DNA of 64,000 bases from Dichetophora obliterata. Lineage: Eukaryota; Arthropoda; Insecta; Diptera; Sciomyzidae. The stretch covers positions 182,698,888 to 182,762,887 of the forward strand of contig OY986438.1 of the NCBI GenBank assembly GCA_963920525.1, in the 5' to 3' direction. The number at the start of each line of letters is the position of its first letter. The first letter of the stretch is position 1. The notes beneath the pieces are model-generated. The model ran no database searches, had not been told where the DNA came from, and was given only the letters and a program-made list of their open reading frames with translations. The translations under genes were made by a program, and so were the position numbers. Below, piece by piece: positions 48,287-59,359 of the stretch.

Positions 48287-48972
48287 TTAAGTCGTGTGCG
48301 CACAATTTTCTAGATATTTTCATAAAGTTAGGCTTAAAGGATGAGAAATCAATGTGCCTTTTAAAAAAGGCCATTTTCGAACTTACTTTAATTTTAAGAG
48401 AAAGAAAAAACTAGGAAGTCAAAATTTATTTTTTCCATAGGTATGAAAACCACAATCGATTTTAAAATACGAGCGGATATATTTTCTCATCCAAATTACG
48501 TCAAAAATTTTATGAAGCTGCTCCAACAAAGTAAAAAATACATTTTCCGGATTGGTTTTTTTTTCGGATTTTTTTCAATACTTAAAGTGAAAAAAATTTC
48601 AAATTTCAAACTCACTTTTGTATAGAAATATGCCATCGGTGATGAGAATTCCACAAAAAAAGTGGTTTGCTTGTCATCCTCAAAGAAAAAATATATTTGT
48701 TTATGTTTACTTGATAAATAAAATATCGTTTGAAAAAATGTTTGAATTTCATTAAAATTTGAGGATTTTAAGTAATTTGGGTATTAAAAAGAGGCAACAC
48801 TGTTAAATTGTCATAAAAAAATGTTGCTCAGAAACATGTTGCAATCATTTCACTCAGCGGAACAGAGTACTTCTCTGAAGAACATGTTGTGAATGCTTTC
48901 ACGCTTGTTTCGCAGCTATCATTTTTTGTATGGAGATTTGAGCGAAATTTCACATGAAACTGAACAGAGTAC

Positions 48973-50253
48973 AATGCTTTAACTTTTATAAATCTTGCAA
49001 TATATTATTTTACAACTCTTAATTTTTTTATTTATTACTTCATAACTTTTGCGTTTCTCGTCAATTATCAGACAAATGTACTTTCAACTCATATAATTTG
49101 CAGAAAGGCCAAGGGCCTCGCAAAGATTTGCCGTCCTGAGCCTCGAAATATCTAAAACCGCCACTGTTGCCACCCTTCTACGAATCGCCAATGGCCAATA
49201 AGGGATTCTCCACAGAAAAATCAAAAAACAAAAAATTCAAATTAATTTAAACAATTATGAATATTTGTTTTTTCTGTTTGATTGCATGAAAAATTATTTC
49301 AGATACCTTAGTTATGGTTATTTTTATGTTACTTATGTATATCTTTAAATGCTGATAAATAATTTTAACTTTGCTTTTACTATTGAAGAATCTATAAAAT
49401 AGAATTTATTAATAGCAAAAATAATAAAAAAATATAGTAAATATTTATAAAAAAAAAAATAAGTTCCTTTAACACTAAAGCAATCTCAGCTACAGCAACA
49501 ACCACTTTTGACTCTTTGTTATCCTTGTTTGAGTTGCTGTTCAAACTATAAAAACATGCCACAACAAGCACGAGCCTACAACTATTTTAACTTCCTGTCA
49601 AACTTTCAACGAGTTAAAATTACAAAAAAAAAAACTAAAAATTCAGAAAAAAAACTGCAAAATTTTACAAAAGAAACAATCAAAATCTTGCTAAAAGCAT
49701 TAAACAGCCAACATTAACAGGCTAAAAGTAGGCAGCTATGCAAAATGTAAATAAAAAAAACAGAAAATCAAATGCCTTTCATGCAGCACCCAAAGGACCA
49801 AATGCAAGTGTAAAAACGCTGGACTGCCGAAGGGGTGGCGGCAGGCTACCAGACTGAATGCAGTCAATGCACTCTCAACAGCGGCGTTCATAACGTTTGA
49901 CTGCTTAAAACGAAAAGTTACGAAAAACAAGCAAAAAACTAAAACCAACACTCACAAACATACACACACACATTCGCTCCCACACACGCGCATATGAAAT
50001 AAAAACAAACATTTTTCTTTAAAAAAAAAAAAAAAAAAAAAAACCCAAATACTACAAAAAAAATAAAAACAAAAATCATCTACAAACGAGCCATGTTGCT
50101 GCTGCAACGAGCCAAACGTCAGCAACATTAATAAAGCTCTTTTGAAGAACGTCAACAGCATGCAAAATAATAAAAACAAACTAAAAAATTTTTGGTATGC
50201 AAGGATGCAGCAACAAAGCCGAAATGCAGCACAAGGAAATGCATTTCGCAGAA

Positions 50254-50316
<63 letters not shown>

Positions 50317-51424
50317 TTATGTGTGTGGATATCTGGTGATGGTGGTTGTTTAGTTGGATGGATGGAGAAAAAAGTTAAAAAGTTGAGCAAAGTGCAGCAG
50401 TTGTTGCAGTGATGAAGTATTTCTTAATTTTCTACATGCTTTTTATTTTATTAATATTATAACATACACACATATGTACTCTCACACAGACCACACACAC
50501 ACGCACATACAACACTCAGTCACACTTCTACAGATTTTCCCTGTTTTCCTTAATTTCATTCAAGTCCTTCTGCGTTGTCGTTGAGGCTCAAACATGTCTG
50601 CCTTGCTAAAAATTATACACTCAGATGTCATCGTCATCCGATTGTTGCTGCACCAGACGCAGACATCGACTCGCTAGTGCAATGACGTCGTTGCGTCGCG
50701 CCGCTCATGTGTGGTTGTGGATATTTTTCGTTCCACAACTCTCAAATATGCAACGACTTGTCTTCATGGTAATAATAGACGTTTCCTTTTTCCGTTGCAG
50801 CTCATGCAATCGTCATCGTCTCCGTCGTTGTTATCGTTGTCGTTTTTGTCCTGCTGCTATTCATCATGCCAACATGCAATCCGCTGCATAGGTGATGAAG
50901 GTAGAACCTTGAGGGTAGGTATTTATGTGGGAATTTTTGCAATGCTACAAAACCAACAACAACAACAATACAAGGAGTTACTACAATAATAATAATAATA
51001 AGCACGACAGGCGGCAGCAATTCAGCAGCTAGGATCAAGTGTGAGTCCTGAGAATTTTATTGTGTGGTGTTTTGCAACAGTTACTATTTTTTCCAACATA
51101 ATTGTTTGCTACATCGAGCCAGACAAATTGCTTGACGTGTTCTGCTAGGCAATAGAAAAAAAACATATTTTTAAGCTACACTTATTTCTGCAGCTACTTG
51201 AGTTTTTTATGCTTCGCAAGCTTAAAGAAATTAAAGCTGCTAAACTAGTCAGTGTAACTTAGGAAAACATAGTAAAAATTACTTTTTTTAAATTTTTATT
51301 TTTTTATTAATGTTTGTCTTCTAAGCTCAAGCTCTCTAGGTTTTCGAGAGATGTTTCTTAATTCATGTGACTTTATTCTTTGGACTGGATGATATGATCA
51401 TATAGCTCGAGTTATATGATACAC
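48973..51424. other. Host-like non-coding DNA, no gene recognised
   Basis: It has CA/GT runs, poly-A tracts and CAA/CAG-rich words typical of insect introns or intergenic DNA, and no TE ends I can define. Short frames at 49736-50900 have no domain. A (TG)n tract is at 50256-50313. Confidence 0.4.
50256..50313 (+). repeat. (TG)n microsatellite, 29 units
   Basis: An uninterrupted TG dinucleotide run of about 58 bp. Confidence 0.97.
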
Positions 51425-52077
51425 CACGGAGAAAACTGTTTGCTAAATTTTTATTGTGGTTAAGAAAAGCTTGCGGTTGAATCTGAGCTACTTCAAAATT
51501 ATGCTAGATTTCAGCAAAATCTAATCAAAATTTGCTTTTCTAGTTTATTATAACTTAGCAAAATTTTGATTAAACTAATTTATTTATTAAAAACTGCAAA
51601 AGAAAATTTATATTTAATTCAAGCAAATATTTGCTAAGTTATTGCAAATTGGAATAGCAAATTTTGATTAGATTTTGCTGAAATCCAGCATATTTTTGAA
51701 GTGTAATAATTATTGGCATTAAATTAAATTGAAAAAATAACATTATCCGGAGACTTGAACCTCGGCCGCGTGAGTGTAAGTGCATGGGCTTACCCATTCG
51801 ACCATCGCAGTTGTTAACCAATCGTCGCCGCCTTATTTTCTTCATTAAGAAAAAACGTGTGCTCGTGTGTTTAAAAGAAATTTGCTTGAATTTAGTAAAA
51901 ATTTGCTATTTGAGTTTATTATAACTTAGCAAATATTTGCTTAAATTTAATATAATTTTGGTGTTGCCTAAATACATGAGAAGTGATTTAAATTTAGCAA
52001 TCTTTTTCTAAAATCACACCGTGATTGAGCAAAGTTTTGCTGATTTGATTTGATTGTAAACATTTGCTTGGTCCGTG
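51425..52077. mobile_element. CACGGAGAAA element with GCAAA repeats and tRNA-like module
   Basis: The left end CACGGAGAAAACTGTTTGCT and right end AGCAAA...GGTCCGTG are imperfectly inverted. The interior carries repeated TAACTTAGCAAATATTTGCTT-type words in both orientations, shared with 59040-59359. A minus-strand tRNA-like unit sits in the middle. It is non-coding. Confidence 0.6.
51745..51815 (-). other. tRNA-like sequence
   Basis: On the minus strand an A-box-like GATGGTCGAATGGGTAAG is followed by a B-box-like GAGGTTCAAGTCTCCGG with tRNA-like spacing. The relative at 59040-59359 lacks it, so the module appears to have been gained by, or lost from, this family. Confidence 0.55.
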
Positions 52078-52496
52078 ACCATATAATCTGATAAAACACC
52101 ATTCAAAAACAGAAATAATTTTCAAAAATTTTTCAAAATTCTTTAATTGATTTAGTACCTACAATTAAAAAATTTTCAGTTGATTTTAATCAAAAATATA
52201 AAAATGATAATATTAGAAATTTTTTTGGAAATATCTGTTGAAAATTCTATTTAAAATCAGGAAAAATTGAACAAAATCACAAAATCAAATTTTCTTTTTT
52301 TTTAAAAAATTTTTTTGTGACTAAGCTAAGTCGAAGAACATCCAACGAGCTTAGCTCAGATTTTAATTTTATAATAAAAACTGAAATCACCTGAAAATTT
52401 TATGAATAACTTTATTTTGCTGCTATTTTTTGCAAAAACTTTCTTATGAACTTTAACGGCAAGGAAAACGATAAAAAAGGAAATATAAAATCATAA

Positions 52497-53013
52497 AAAA
52501 ATGCGGTTCCATTCGCACCTTACTACGATATATCATAAATGTCTTCTAAAATCCTTTAAAAAATAATACCCTAAAAGGATTTTCAAAATTCGAATTTTTT
52601 TTTTTTTTTTGAGTTACAGAGCTATACATGTATATATTTATACTCGCGCGCCGAAGTGCAGTAATAAAAACTTAAATGCGTTTTTATCGAAATAATTTTT
52701 TTAAATAGGGGTGTCATTTAAGCGGCAAGCTCCAAGAGATGCGGTGGGCGGCGTTTTGTAGGTAATCACATAAGGCAAGTCCTGAACTAGGATAACTTGG
52801 CTAACTTTACTACCGGGGGAGGAGTGGGGCGAAAGCCCCACAAAAAACAGCTCAGTTTCGAACTTTTTTTTTAAAAAACTCACGCCATTTTGTTAATTTT
52901 TGATATTTTGAAAATATCCTAGATATAACGCCCGCCAAATTTTGATACGTCATCTGGTTCTCAAGAAAAACGACACCCCTTTCTTTTTGTGGGCTTCAAC
53001 CGCAGGTCATACC
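52497..53013. mobile_element. TTAA MITE derived from the Mutator/Kolobok-like family (copy 2)
   Basis: It matches 41037-41596 over its length in the same orientation, for example GCAGTAATAAAA, GGCGGCGTTTTGTA, CCTTAAAG. The right end CCGCAGGTCATACC precedes TTAA at 53014-53017. The left terminus is eroded. Confidence 0.7.
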
Positions 53014-53017
53014 TTAA

Positions 53018-54420
53018 AGTATTTACTATTGATTAACTAAACATTATCTGCACATTTTTATAAACACTAAAGTTATGAAGGTTTCTAAAAGTTAGTTTTT
53101 GCGAAAAATGGCAAATTTTGTAAAGAAAAATTTTAAAAATTTTTAACATTTCGAAAAGTAATTATCTTTAAAAAATATACGTTGCTTTTAATATAACTTT
53201 TGTGTAGTTTTATTTGAAGTAATAACTTTAATTTTTTTTTTAATATTTTCAGAAATAATCAATTTTTCACAAAAGATTAATTTTCTAAAGTTTAAAAAGC
53301 TGGTTTTTTTGGGAAAAATATTAATTTTAGTATAAAAAAATATAAAAAATTTAGCAAATTTCGTGAAGGTAATGCAAAAAGCACAATTCTTTTATTTTGA
53401 CGAAACTTTTATGTAATTTTATATGAATCATTTTGCTAATTTTGATTTCTAAAATGCTATTTGCACTTTTTCATAAACAAGTTTCATGAAAGTTTCATGG
53501 AAATATATTAAGAATTTAGCAAAGATCGAAAATTAATTAAAAAAAAAAGGATTCTTTGATTTTGCAACCGACATCCAATTAAGACTTGGCAAGTACTAGG
53601 TAAAGAAAATGAAGAATTGGTAGCACGAAACAAAAAAAATAATTATAGCTGATAGCAAGAACAAAATGGATCTCTTGGTCGACAAACCAAAGCCAAGATA
53701 TGAGACTACTAACAACGGAAACACAACTAGTCGCTTTTTCTATAACATTGAAATGTAGTGTAGAAAATGTAACGATAATAATCATAGTATAATAATAATA
53801 ACCATAGAAAATTACAATTTTCGCTAACTAACGATATCGAAAATAATCGTTTACGCGTTTGTGAATTCCGCTACAGAGCTCACAGATAGCTGGCGTAAGC
53901 TAAACCTTGATTGATAAATTTTCTATTATATTGAGAGTTTTGGCAAGTGGCTGCCCCATAGATCTGAATAGTTTCATATTGTTATTAGAAGAAACTAAGC
54001 AGTTGTATATAAGTTTGGGCTTTGTTGGAGTCTCAATAGCTGCCGCAATACTGCGCAACATATCGAAGTATCACGTTTGATGCAAAAATCTTGCAACTAT
54101 TGCAAAAGTCAAATGTTCTAGCAAGTAGAAATTTGGCATTTATCGCGCGAATAATGCAAGAACACGTCAACATGAATATTTGTACTGCGCGAAAGCTATG
54201 GAAAAAGAAAGTAATCAAAATTGGTATGTATTGCAAGCCAAGTTTGTAATACAAATTTCCAAGTTGCTTTGTAGAATTATTGCGTAATAAACAAAAAGTA
54301 AGTGTTGTACAATAATACTTGGAAAGACTTCCTTTAAGTGTTTTCCAATCATACTTGCAATATGTTAGCCGAAGTAATAATTTTGCAACTGTTCAAAGTT
54401 GCGATTGTTGTTAACTGTTG
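53018..54420. other. AT-rich DNA, no gene recognised
   Basis: No coding region is supported. It holds the repeat fragment at 53806-53878. Confidence 0.4.
53806..53878 (-). repeat. Interspersed repeat fragment
   Basis: This is the reverse complement of 33414-33490 over ~70 bp, including CTAACTAACGATATCGAAAA. Confidence 0.55.
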
Positions 54421-54472
54421 GCCTGTATAGTCTAGTGGAGAGTGCGCTGGGTTCGAGTCCGGGTTCGCTCAT
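54421..54472 (+). other. Truncated tRNA-like sequence
   Basis: An A-box-like TAGTCTAGTGGAGAGTG is followed almost directly by a B-box-like GGGTTCGAGTCCGGG, so the anticodon arm is missing. It cannot be a functional tRNA. The surrounding DNA to ~54990 has repeated TCCAAGTGTTYCTTTACAAT words and a TTCCAAGCTTG end, suggesting a TE whose left limit I could not fix. Confidence 0.5.
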
Positions 54473-56092
54473 TGTTCTTTTCACTTTCTTTGCTCTTTAT
54501 TACATTTAAGAATTATAGAAACTAAACATAGAAATCCACGACTTAATTGTGGAAAATATTGAATTTAAAGGACAAGAACCACAACTGAGGGCTTGAAATG
54601 CAACAAGGCAAGTTTTCTTGAAGGCAAGTCGAGTTTGATAGTGAGAAATGAGGACAGTAGAGCTTCTCTCTCGTACCGGCAAATTTTTTTTTATTCTTAT
54701 TTGTCAATTTAAGATGACTGCGCATTGTTTGATAAATATATACATAAAAGTTGCGTATTGAAAAACTAATTTCTAATTGTAAAGGAACACTTGGAAAAAG
54801 CTTATTCAAATACTAATTTCCAATTGTAAAGAAACACTTGGATTAAGCTTTTAGTAAGGAATAATTTTCCAAGACATCGTTTTCGTTTATTCTTGTAAGC
54901 ATTTTCCAATTGTAATCGTTAGCTTTTTTCAAGCTTGATGCTTACGATTTTAAGCTTGTATAAAGCCTATTCCAAGCTTGTTTGGCTGATTGGGCATTTT
55001 ATATTAAATGGTAATTGCTTATCATATTCATACACAGATATTAATTTTTATTACATTTATTAAACATTTAAAAAAAACTTTGCAGTTATCGTCCCTTTTT
55101 CAAAATTTTGATAAAAAACAACTTTTTTTCCGCAAAACCTTTGTTTTCTTGATTTTCCATATTTTAATAACAAGTTGCTTCCATTGTCTGGCTCGATAAC
55201 GATTTCCATGGCCCCAAGATCTGAATATGCAGTTTTGAAGAGCTCATTAAGAACATATGATTCACCGAAGGATTTATCAATATATCGATTAGTTATCGAG
55301 TTAACGATTTTTCAAAAAAATTTAACTAAAAGAAGTCTTAATATAAATTCGACTATATCTATGCTAATATTTGACCGATTGGGATAACTTGGTTATCATT
55401 CAAAATAAACAAATAATTGTGCAATTTGTAAAACGCAGAGCCACTTCTTTTTATAAAAATTAGGAAAAAATATCAAGATGTACTTCAGAATACAACAAAC
55501 AACCTTTAATAAAAGTCTATCTGGCTCCCTTTACAGAAAAAGTACATTTTGTAAAAGGCAGAACCATAGTTTTTTTCGTTTCATATTAAAAACATTTTAA
55601 ATATCTTTCGAATGACACCTAAATCATTCAGATTTAGCAAAGATATAACCAAATTTAAATATTGGTTCCGTTGAGTAAACATTTTTTTGAAAAATCGATA
55701 TCAGAGATCTGCAACGCATAGCTTTTTTGCGACTCTGAGTGTATCCGAAAAAAAAATAAGTACAAAAACCTACTCACCCTAAGCGCACGCAACTCGACTC
55801 ATATTCTCTTCTACGAAGCTAGAATGCGGCGGCTCAAATAAATATGAGTATCCTAAGTCATGAGTCGGATCGGGAAAGATCGGGTTTTCTCGGTTCATAA
55901 ATACTTATGGTTGTTGTCGTCTTGCTGATACTTATCCTACTTGCCGAAATACTCATAATCGACACAAGTAGCCAAATCACTCGGCTCATCTGCCACAGAT
56001 ATGAAAGAGAGCGCAGTAGAGCGCAGCAGTAAATAGTTAGCGAGTTTTTTGTATTTGTTTTGTGCTATTTTTTTTTCTAAGCCTATCTAAAT

Positions 56093-58161
56093 CAGAGGTC
56101 GGCAAAACTCAAACTGAGTGTGTGTTGGTGAGAGCAAATATTCTGCAGTGAAAAAAATTTATGCTGCATATGATTTTAAAATTTGTACACTTGCACACAA
56201 AAGTGATTTAATGAAACTATTTCAAACATACTATGGCAAAGGTATGTTATTAATAAGTTCAGAAATGTTAATTTTGTTATCGCAGTTTCTTATTAAAAGA
56301 ATGCTTTTTAGAGGAGAATTAGTTAATCTATTTCGCTGCTTTGAGCATATGAATTTCAGGTCGGAAAAAATTTGTTCACAAAAGTAGGTGGAAGGATAAA
56401 AAGCTAACAGTTTGTAAGAAACTGCTTTTAGTTTTGGGTAAAAGCTGCCATCAATGGTTTTCCAGAATTCTACAATATGCTGTTCATAGATCATTTCTAT
56501 TTCGGTACGGAGAATTATCAATTCAGATTGAATCTGGAATTCATACTTCGTTACATCACATTTTAAAGGATTTTCAAATAAATTAAATAACGGCTGCATT
56601 TCTTCAAAGTCTTTAAATCTCTTTTCAAAATTATTTATAAGGGTTTCTATTATGTCAATGTGTTCATTCTTTTGTTCGCTTGTAATATTTTCAAAAAATG
56701 ATGCTCTTGGGAAACTTGAATAATTTTCTTCTTGAATATTAGCTAAAAGTAAAAATAGTGTTGTTTTGAATTCAAAAATGCTATTGTATGAATTGTAAAC
56801 AGTCTTATTTTTTCCTTGAAGCTGAAGGTTTAGCTTATTTACGAAATTGGTTATATCTGTTAAAAATGCAAAATCCAAATTAAAGCTATTGTCTTGTAAA
56901 GCATCTATTAAATGTTCAGTATTATCTATTTTTTCGATTTTCAAAAACTGTATTACTTTATCCCTTAGATCGTAAAGCCTGGAAAGGCAATCGCCACGAC
57001 TGAGCCACCTTACTTCTGTGAACATTTTCAGGTCATAATGTTCGGCGTCGGTATTTTTAAGAAATTGAACAAATTTCCTATGGGTTAGAGAATGATGTCC
57101 TCCTCTTATTGTGTTAATAATTTTCTCTGCTGTTTTCATGGCAGGAAATGTGCTCAAAAACTTTGAAGCAAGTGCAACCTGGTTAATGATGCAATGAAGA
57201 GATGACATTTCGATCCCGTGCTTTATCAATTGACCCACAAATCCATCATTTTTACCAACCATAACGCTAGCACCATCCGTACACACTCCAATTAATTTAC
57301 TCATATCTAATTTGGAGAAAACGTTTTCATTTAGAATATCAAACAAAATTTTTCCCGTAACATTTCCATGTAATGTTTCCATGGAGATCATTGATTCAAA
57401 AACTACGTAATCAGAACTTACACTTCGGATGCAAATTACTAATTGACACAGATCGTTAATATCAGTGCTCTCATCTAATGATATGGAAAAATATTTGCAG
57501 TTATTCACCGTTTTCAAAATTTCAAACTCAATAGAGTGAGCTACTTGTTCTATACGTCGAGCTATGGTTCTCGCGGACAAGGGAATGGATTGAACAACAT
57601 CAGTTTTATAATTTATTTTATTCAAAATATCAGTGCAAATGTTCTTAATAAAAGTTCCGTCAGTAAAAGGTCTGCCATGTTTTGCTATATGAAGAGATAT
57701 TATGGTTGACAATGTCACTTTAAGTTTCTTTTGGGTTTCCAGATGGTTCATTTCATTATCTGTTGCTTCCATATCAGAAAGCCATAACTTGAATTTTTGT
57801 AACACAGAATCTCTTTTTTCCCTAAAAATCTAATATTTTTCAACTCTATTCAATTTAGTTAATTCATTATGAGAATGTTCATAATGCCTTTTAAAAGCGT
57901 CTTCGCGTGGACTTTTGAATGCTGTGTAACAAATTAAGCATTGCATTTCATTAAAGGCATTCCTAAATAAGAAAAAATGTTCGCATATATTTTCAGCTTC
58001 CATTTTGCGCACGATGTTCTCACTTCGGTGGCTCAAAGGCGAATGAACAAAATAACATATTTTGCGCTGTGTGGTTGAACGAAAGAGCGCAAAATACGAA
58101 AGAGCGTAAGCGTCTGTGTGAATTGGTTTTCCACAATTGTGGTATGGAGTGCCGATCTATG
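56093..58161 (-). mobile_element. hAT transposon, 2.07 kb, nearly complete
   Basis: The left end is CAGAGGTCGGCAAAAC and the right end is GTGCCGATCTATG, an imperfect inverted repeat. ATCTAAAT is duplicated exactly on both sides (56085-56092, 58162-58169). CAGNGGTCGGCAAA termini are typical of a widespread hAT group. It has one transposase gene on the minus strand. Confidence 0.92.
56231..58003 (-). pseudogene. hAT transposase with one in-frame stop codon
   Basis: The first ATG is at 58001-58003 (MEAENICEHFFLF). A BED-type zinc finger follows (CLIC, then HYEHSH). A TAG at 57830-57832 interrupts the frame. The same frame continues from 57829, so this is a single nonsense change rather than a frameshift. 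Downstream are the RNase-H-like catalytic core (LDESTD, then CTDGASVMVGKNDG and LHCIINQ), the insertion domain with EVRWLSRGDC, and the C-terminal dimerisation motif (YPSTYFCEQIFSDLKF, then KQRNRL) before the stop. The full frame is ~590 codons, a normal hAT length. It resembles GTF2IRD2/ZBED-like transposases from memory. The protein would bind the ends and excise the element. Translation could only restart after the stop, without the DNA-binding finger. Confidence 0.92.
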
Positions 58162-59039
58162 ATCTAAATGCTGAATAACAGATGTGTTATTCTTGTGTTG
58201 CTTTTTGTTTTTATCTTACACAGTGAAAGCTGCGCATGAGGTAACGTTGTTGAGGCTTAAAAATAATACGCAGTTTCGATAGTATCGTGTCATTAATTTT
58301 CTGCAATCAGCAATTATTATTAAATTTGCAAGGTATTTTTTTTTTTATTTTTCTGTAACCTTAAGTTGCCAAATCACATGCGCATAATTTAAATTTAACT
58401 TCTATTGCACGTGCTTACGCACAAGAAGCAAATAGACACGCGCGCCGCACAGTGGTTGAGCCCCATACAAAAGTTGTCAATAAATGGAAGGACTCATGGT
58501 AAACCAATTACATTTTGTGCATTATTTGGAATTTGCTTTATTAGAATACACACAAAAATATTTTTTAATCTGCCCTCAATCACGCCTACCTCCCATACAA
58601 CATAAATATTTTAAACGCCATATTTTTTTTTTGTCTTGAACCAATACAAGAACCATTCTGTCAGAAATCTTCAATAAATGTCTATCATAAAAAGTCCATT
58701 TTGCCACGCCCACCTCCCATACGAAATTTTCCACTTCACGTGTTTTTCCGTATTCCAACTTCAACGAAGCGCAGCATCTAAACTGTTTAAAATAGTGGTT
58801 TATAGTATTCCAAGATATAATTTGTTTGCTTTTTATAAAAACAGAAAAAAATCATAAAAAAAAAAGCTTATCGTTTCGTTTTTATTCCAAAAAAAAGGAG
58901 TGAACCTCATGCTTTTTGCCACAAATTGGCGCTGGTTGTAAATGTGATACTATCAACAGTTAAAAAAGATAATAGCATATTTTTTAGCATTATGATAAAG
59001 TGAGCACAGATCGTGTAGCATAAAAACATGGCTTGCATA

Positions 59040-59359
59040 CACGGAGAAAGCTGTTTGCTAAATTAGTATTGTGGTTAAGCAAAACTTGCGCTTGATTCTC
59101 AGCCACTTCAAAATTATGCTAAATTTCAGCAAAAACTAATCAAAATGTGCTATTCCAATTTATAATAACTAAGCAAATATTTCCTTGAATTAAGTAAAAA
59201 TTTGCTATTCCCATGTATAATAACTTAGCAAATATTTGCTTGAATTAAGTAAAAATTTTATTTTCAGTTTATAATAACTTAGCAAAATTTTGCTTGGATT
59301 TAATCAAAATTTTTTTTTTCTAAATACAAATTGATTCAAGCAAATTAATTTTCTCCGTG
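59040..59359. mobile_element. CACGGAGAAA MITE with internal tandem repeats
   Basis: The left end CACGGAGAAAGC and right end TTTTCTCCGTG are inverted, with TA on both sides. About three units of ~61 bp carry TAATAACTTAGCAAATATTT and AAGTAAAAATTTGCTATT. It shares its left ~120 bp with 51425-52077. Confidence 0.75.

Larger units (their letters stand above)
46069..48802. mobile_element. Non-autonomous hAT element with perfect 8-bp duplication
   Basis: The left end CAGTGTTGCCACTTT and right end AAAGAGGCAACACTG are inverted. TTAAATTG is present on both sides (46061-46068, 48803-48810) without mismatch. CAGTGTTGCC is a common hAT terminus. No transposase is visible. It holds a TA-type MITE, a TTAA-type element and a SINE. 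Confidence 0.85.
45412..48972. mobile_element. GTACTCTGTTC palindromic element, split by insertions
   Basis: The left ~170 bp, starting GTACTCTGTTCAGTTTCATG, pair with the right ~165 bp (48811-48972). A second, inner palindrome (about 45514-45695) carries GTACTCTGTTCCGCTGCG and CGCAGCGGAAAAAAGTAC. MITE A (45779-45953) and a 2.7-kb hAT (46069-48802) are inserted in it. Without them it is ~640 bp and non-coding. Confidence 0.75.

Noticed and set aside
50142..50412. Frames with alternating Cys-Val or Thr-His
   Set aside because: They are read through the (TG)n repeat.
50625..50989. Possible host exons around a GT...CAG interval at ~50769-50800
   Set aside because: The implied intron is only ~30 bp and the frames lack domain similarity.
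41152..52883. Similar minus-strand peptides at 41152-41367 and 52701-52883
   Set aside because: The resemblance is explained by DNA homology of two TTAA MITE copies; stops differ and no longer frame exists.
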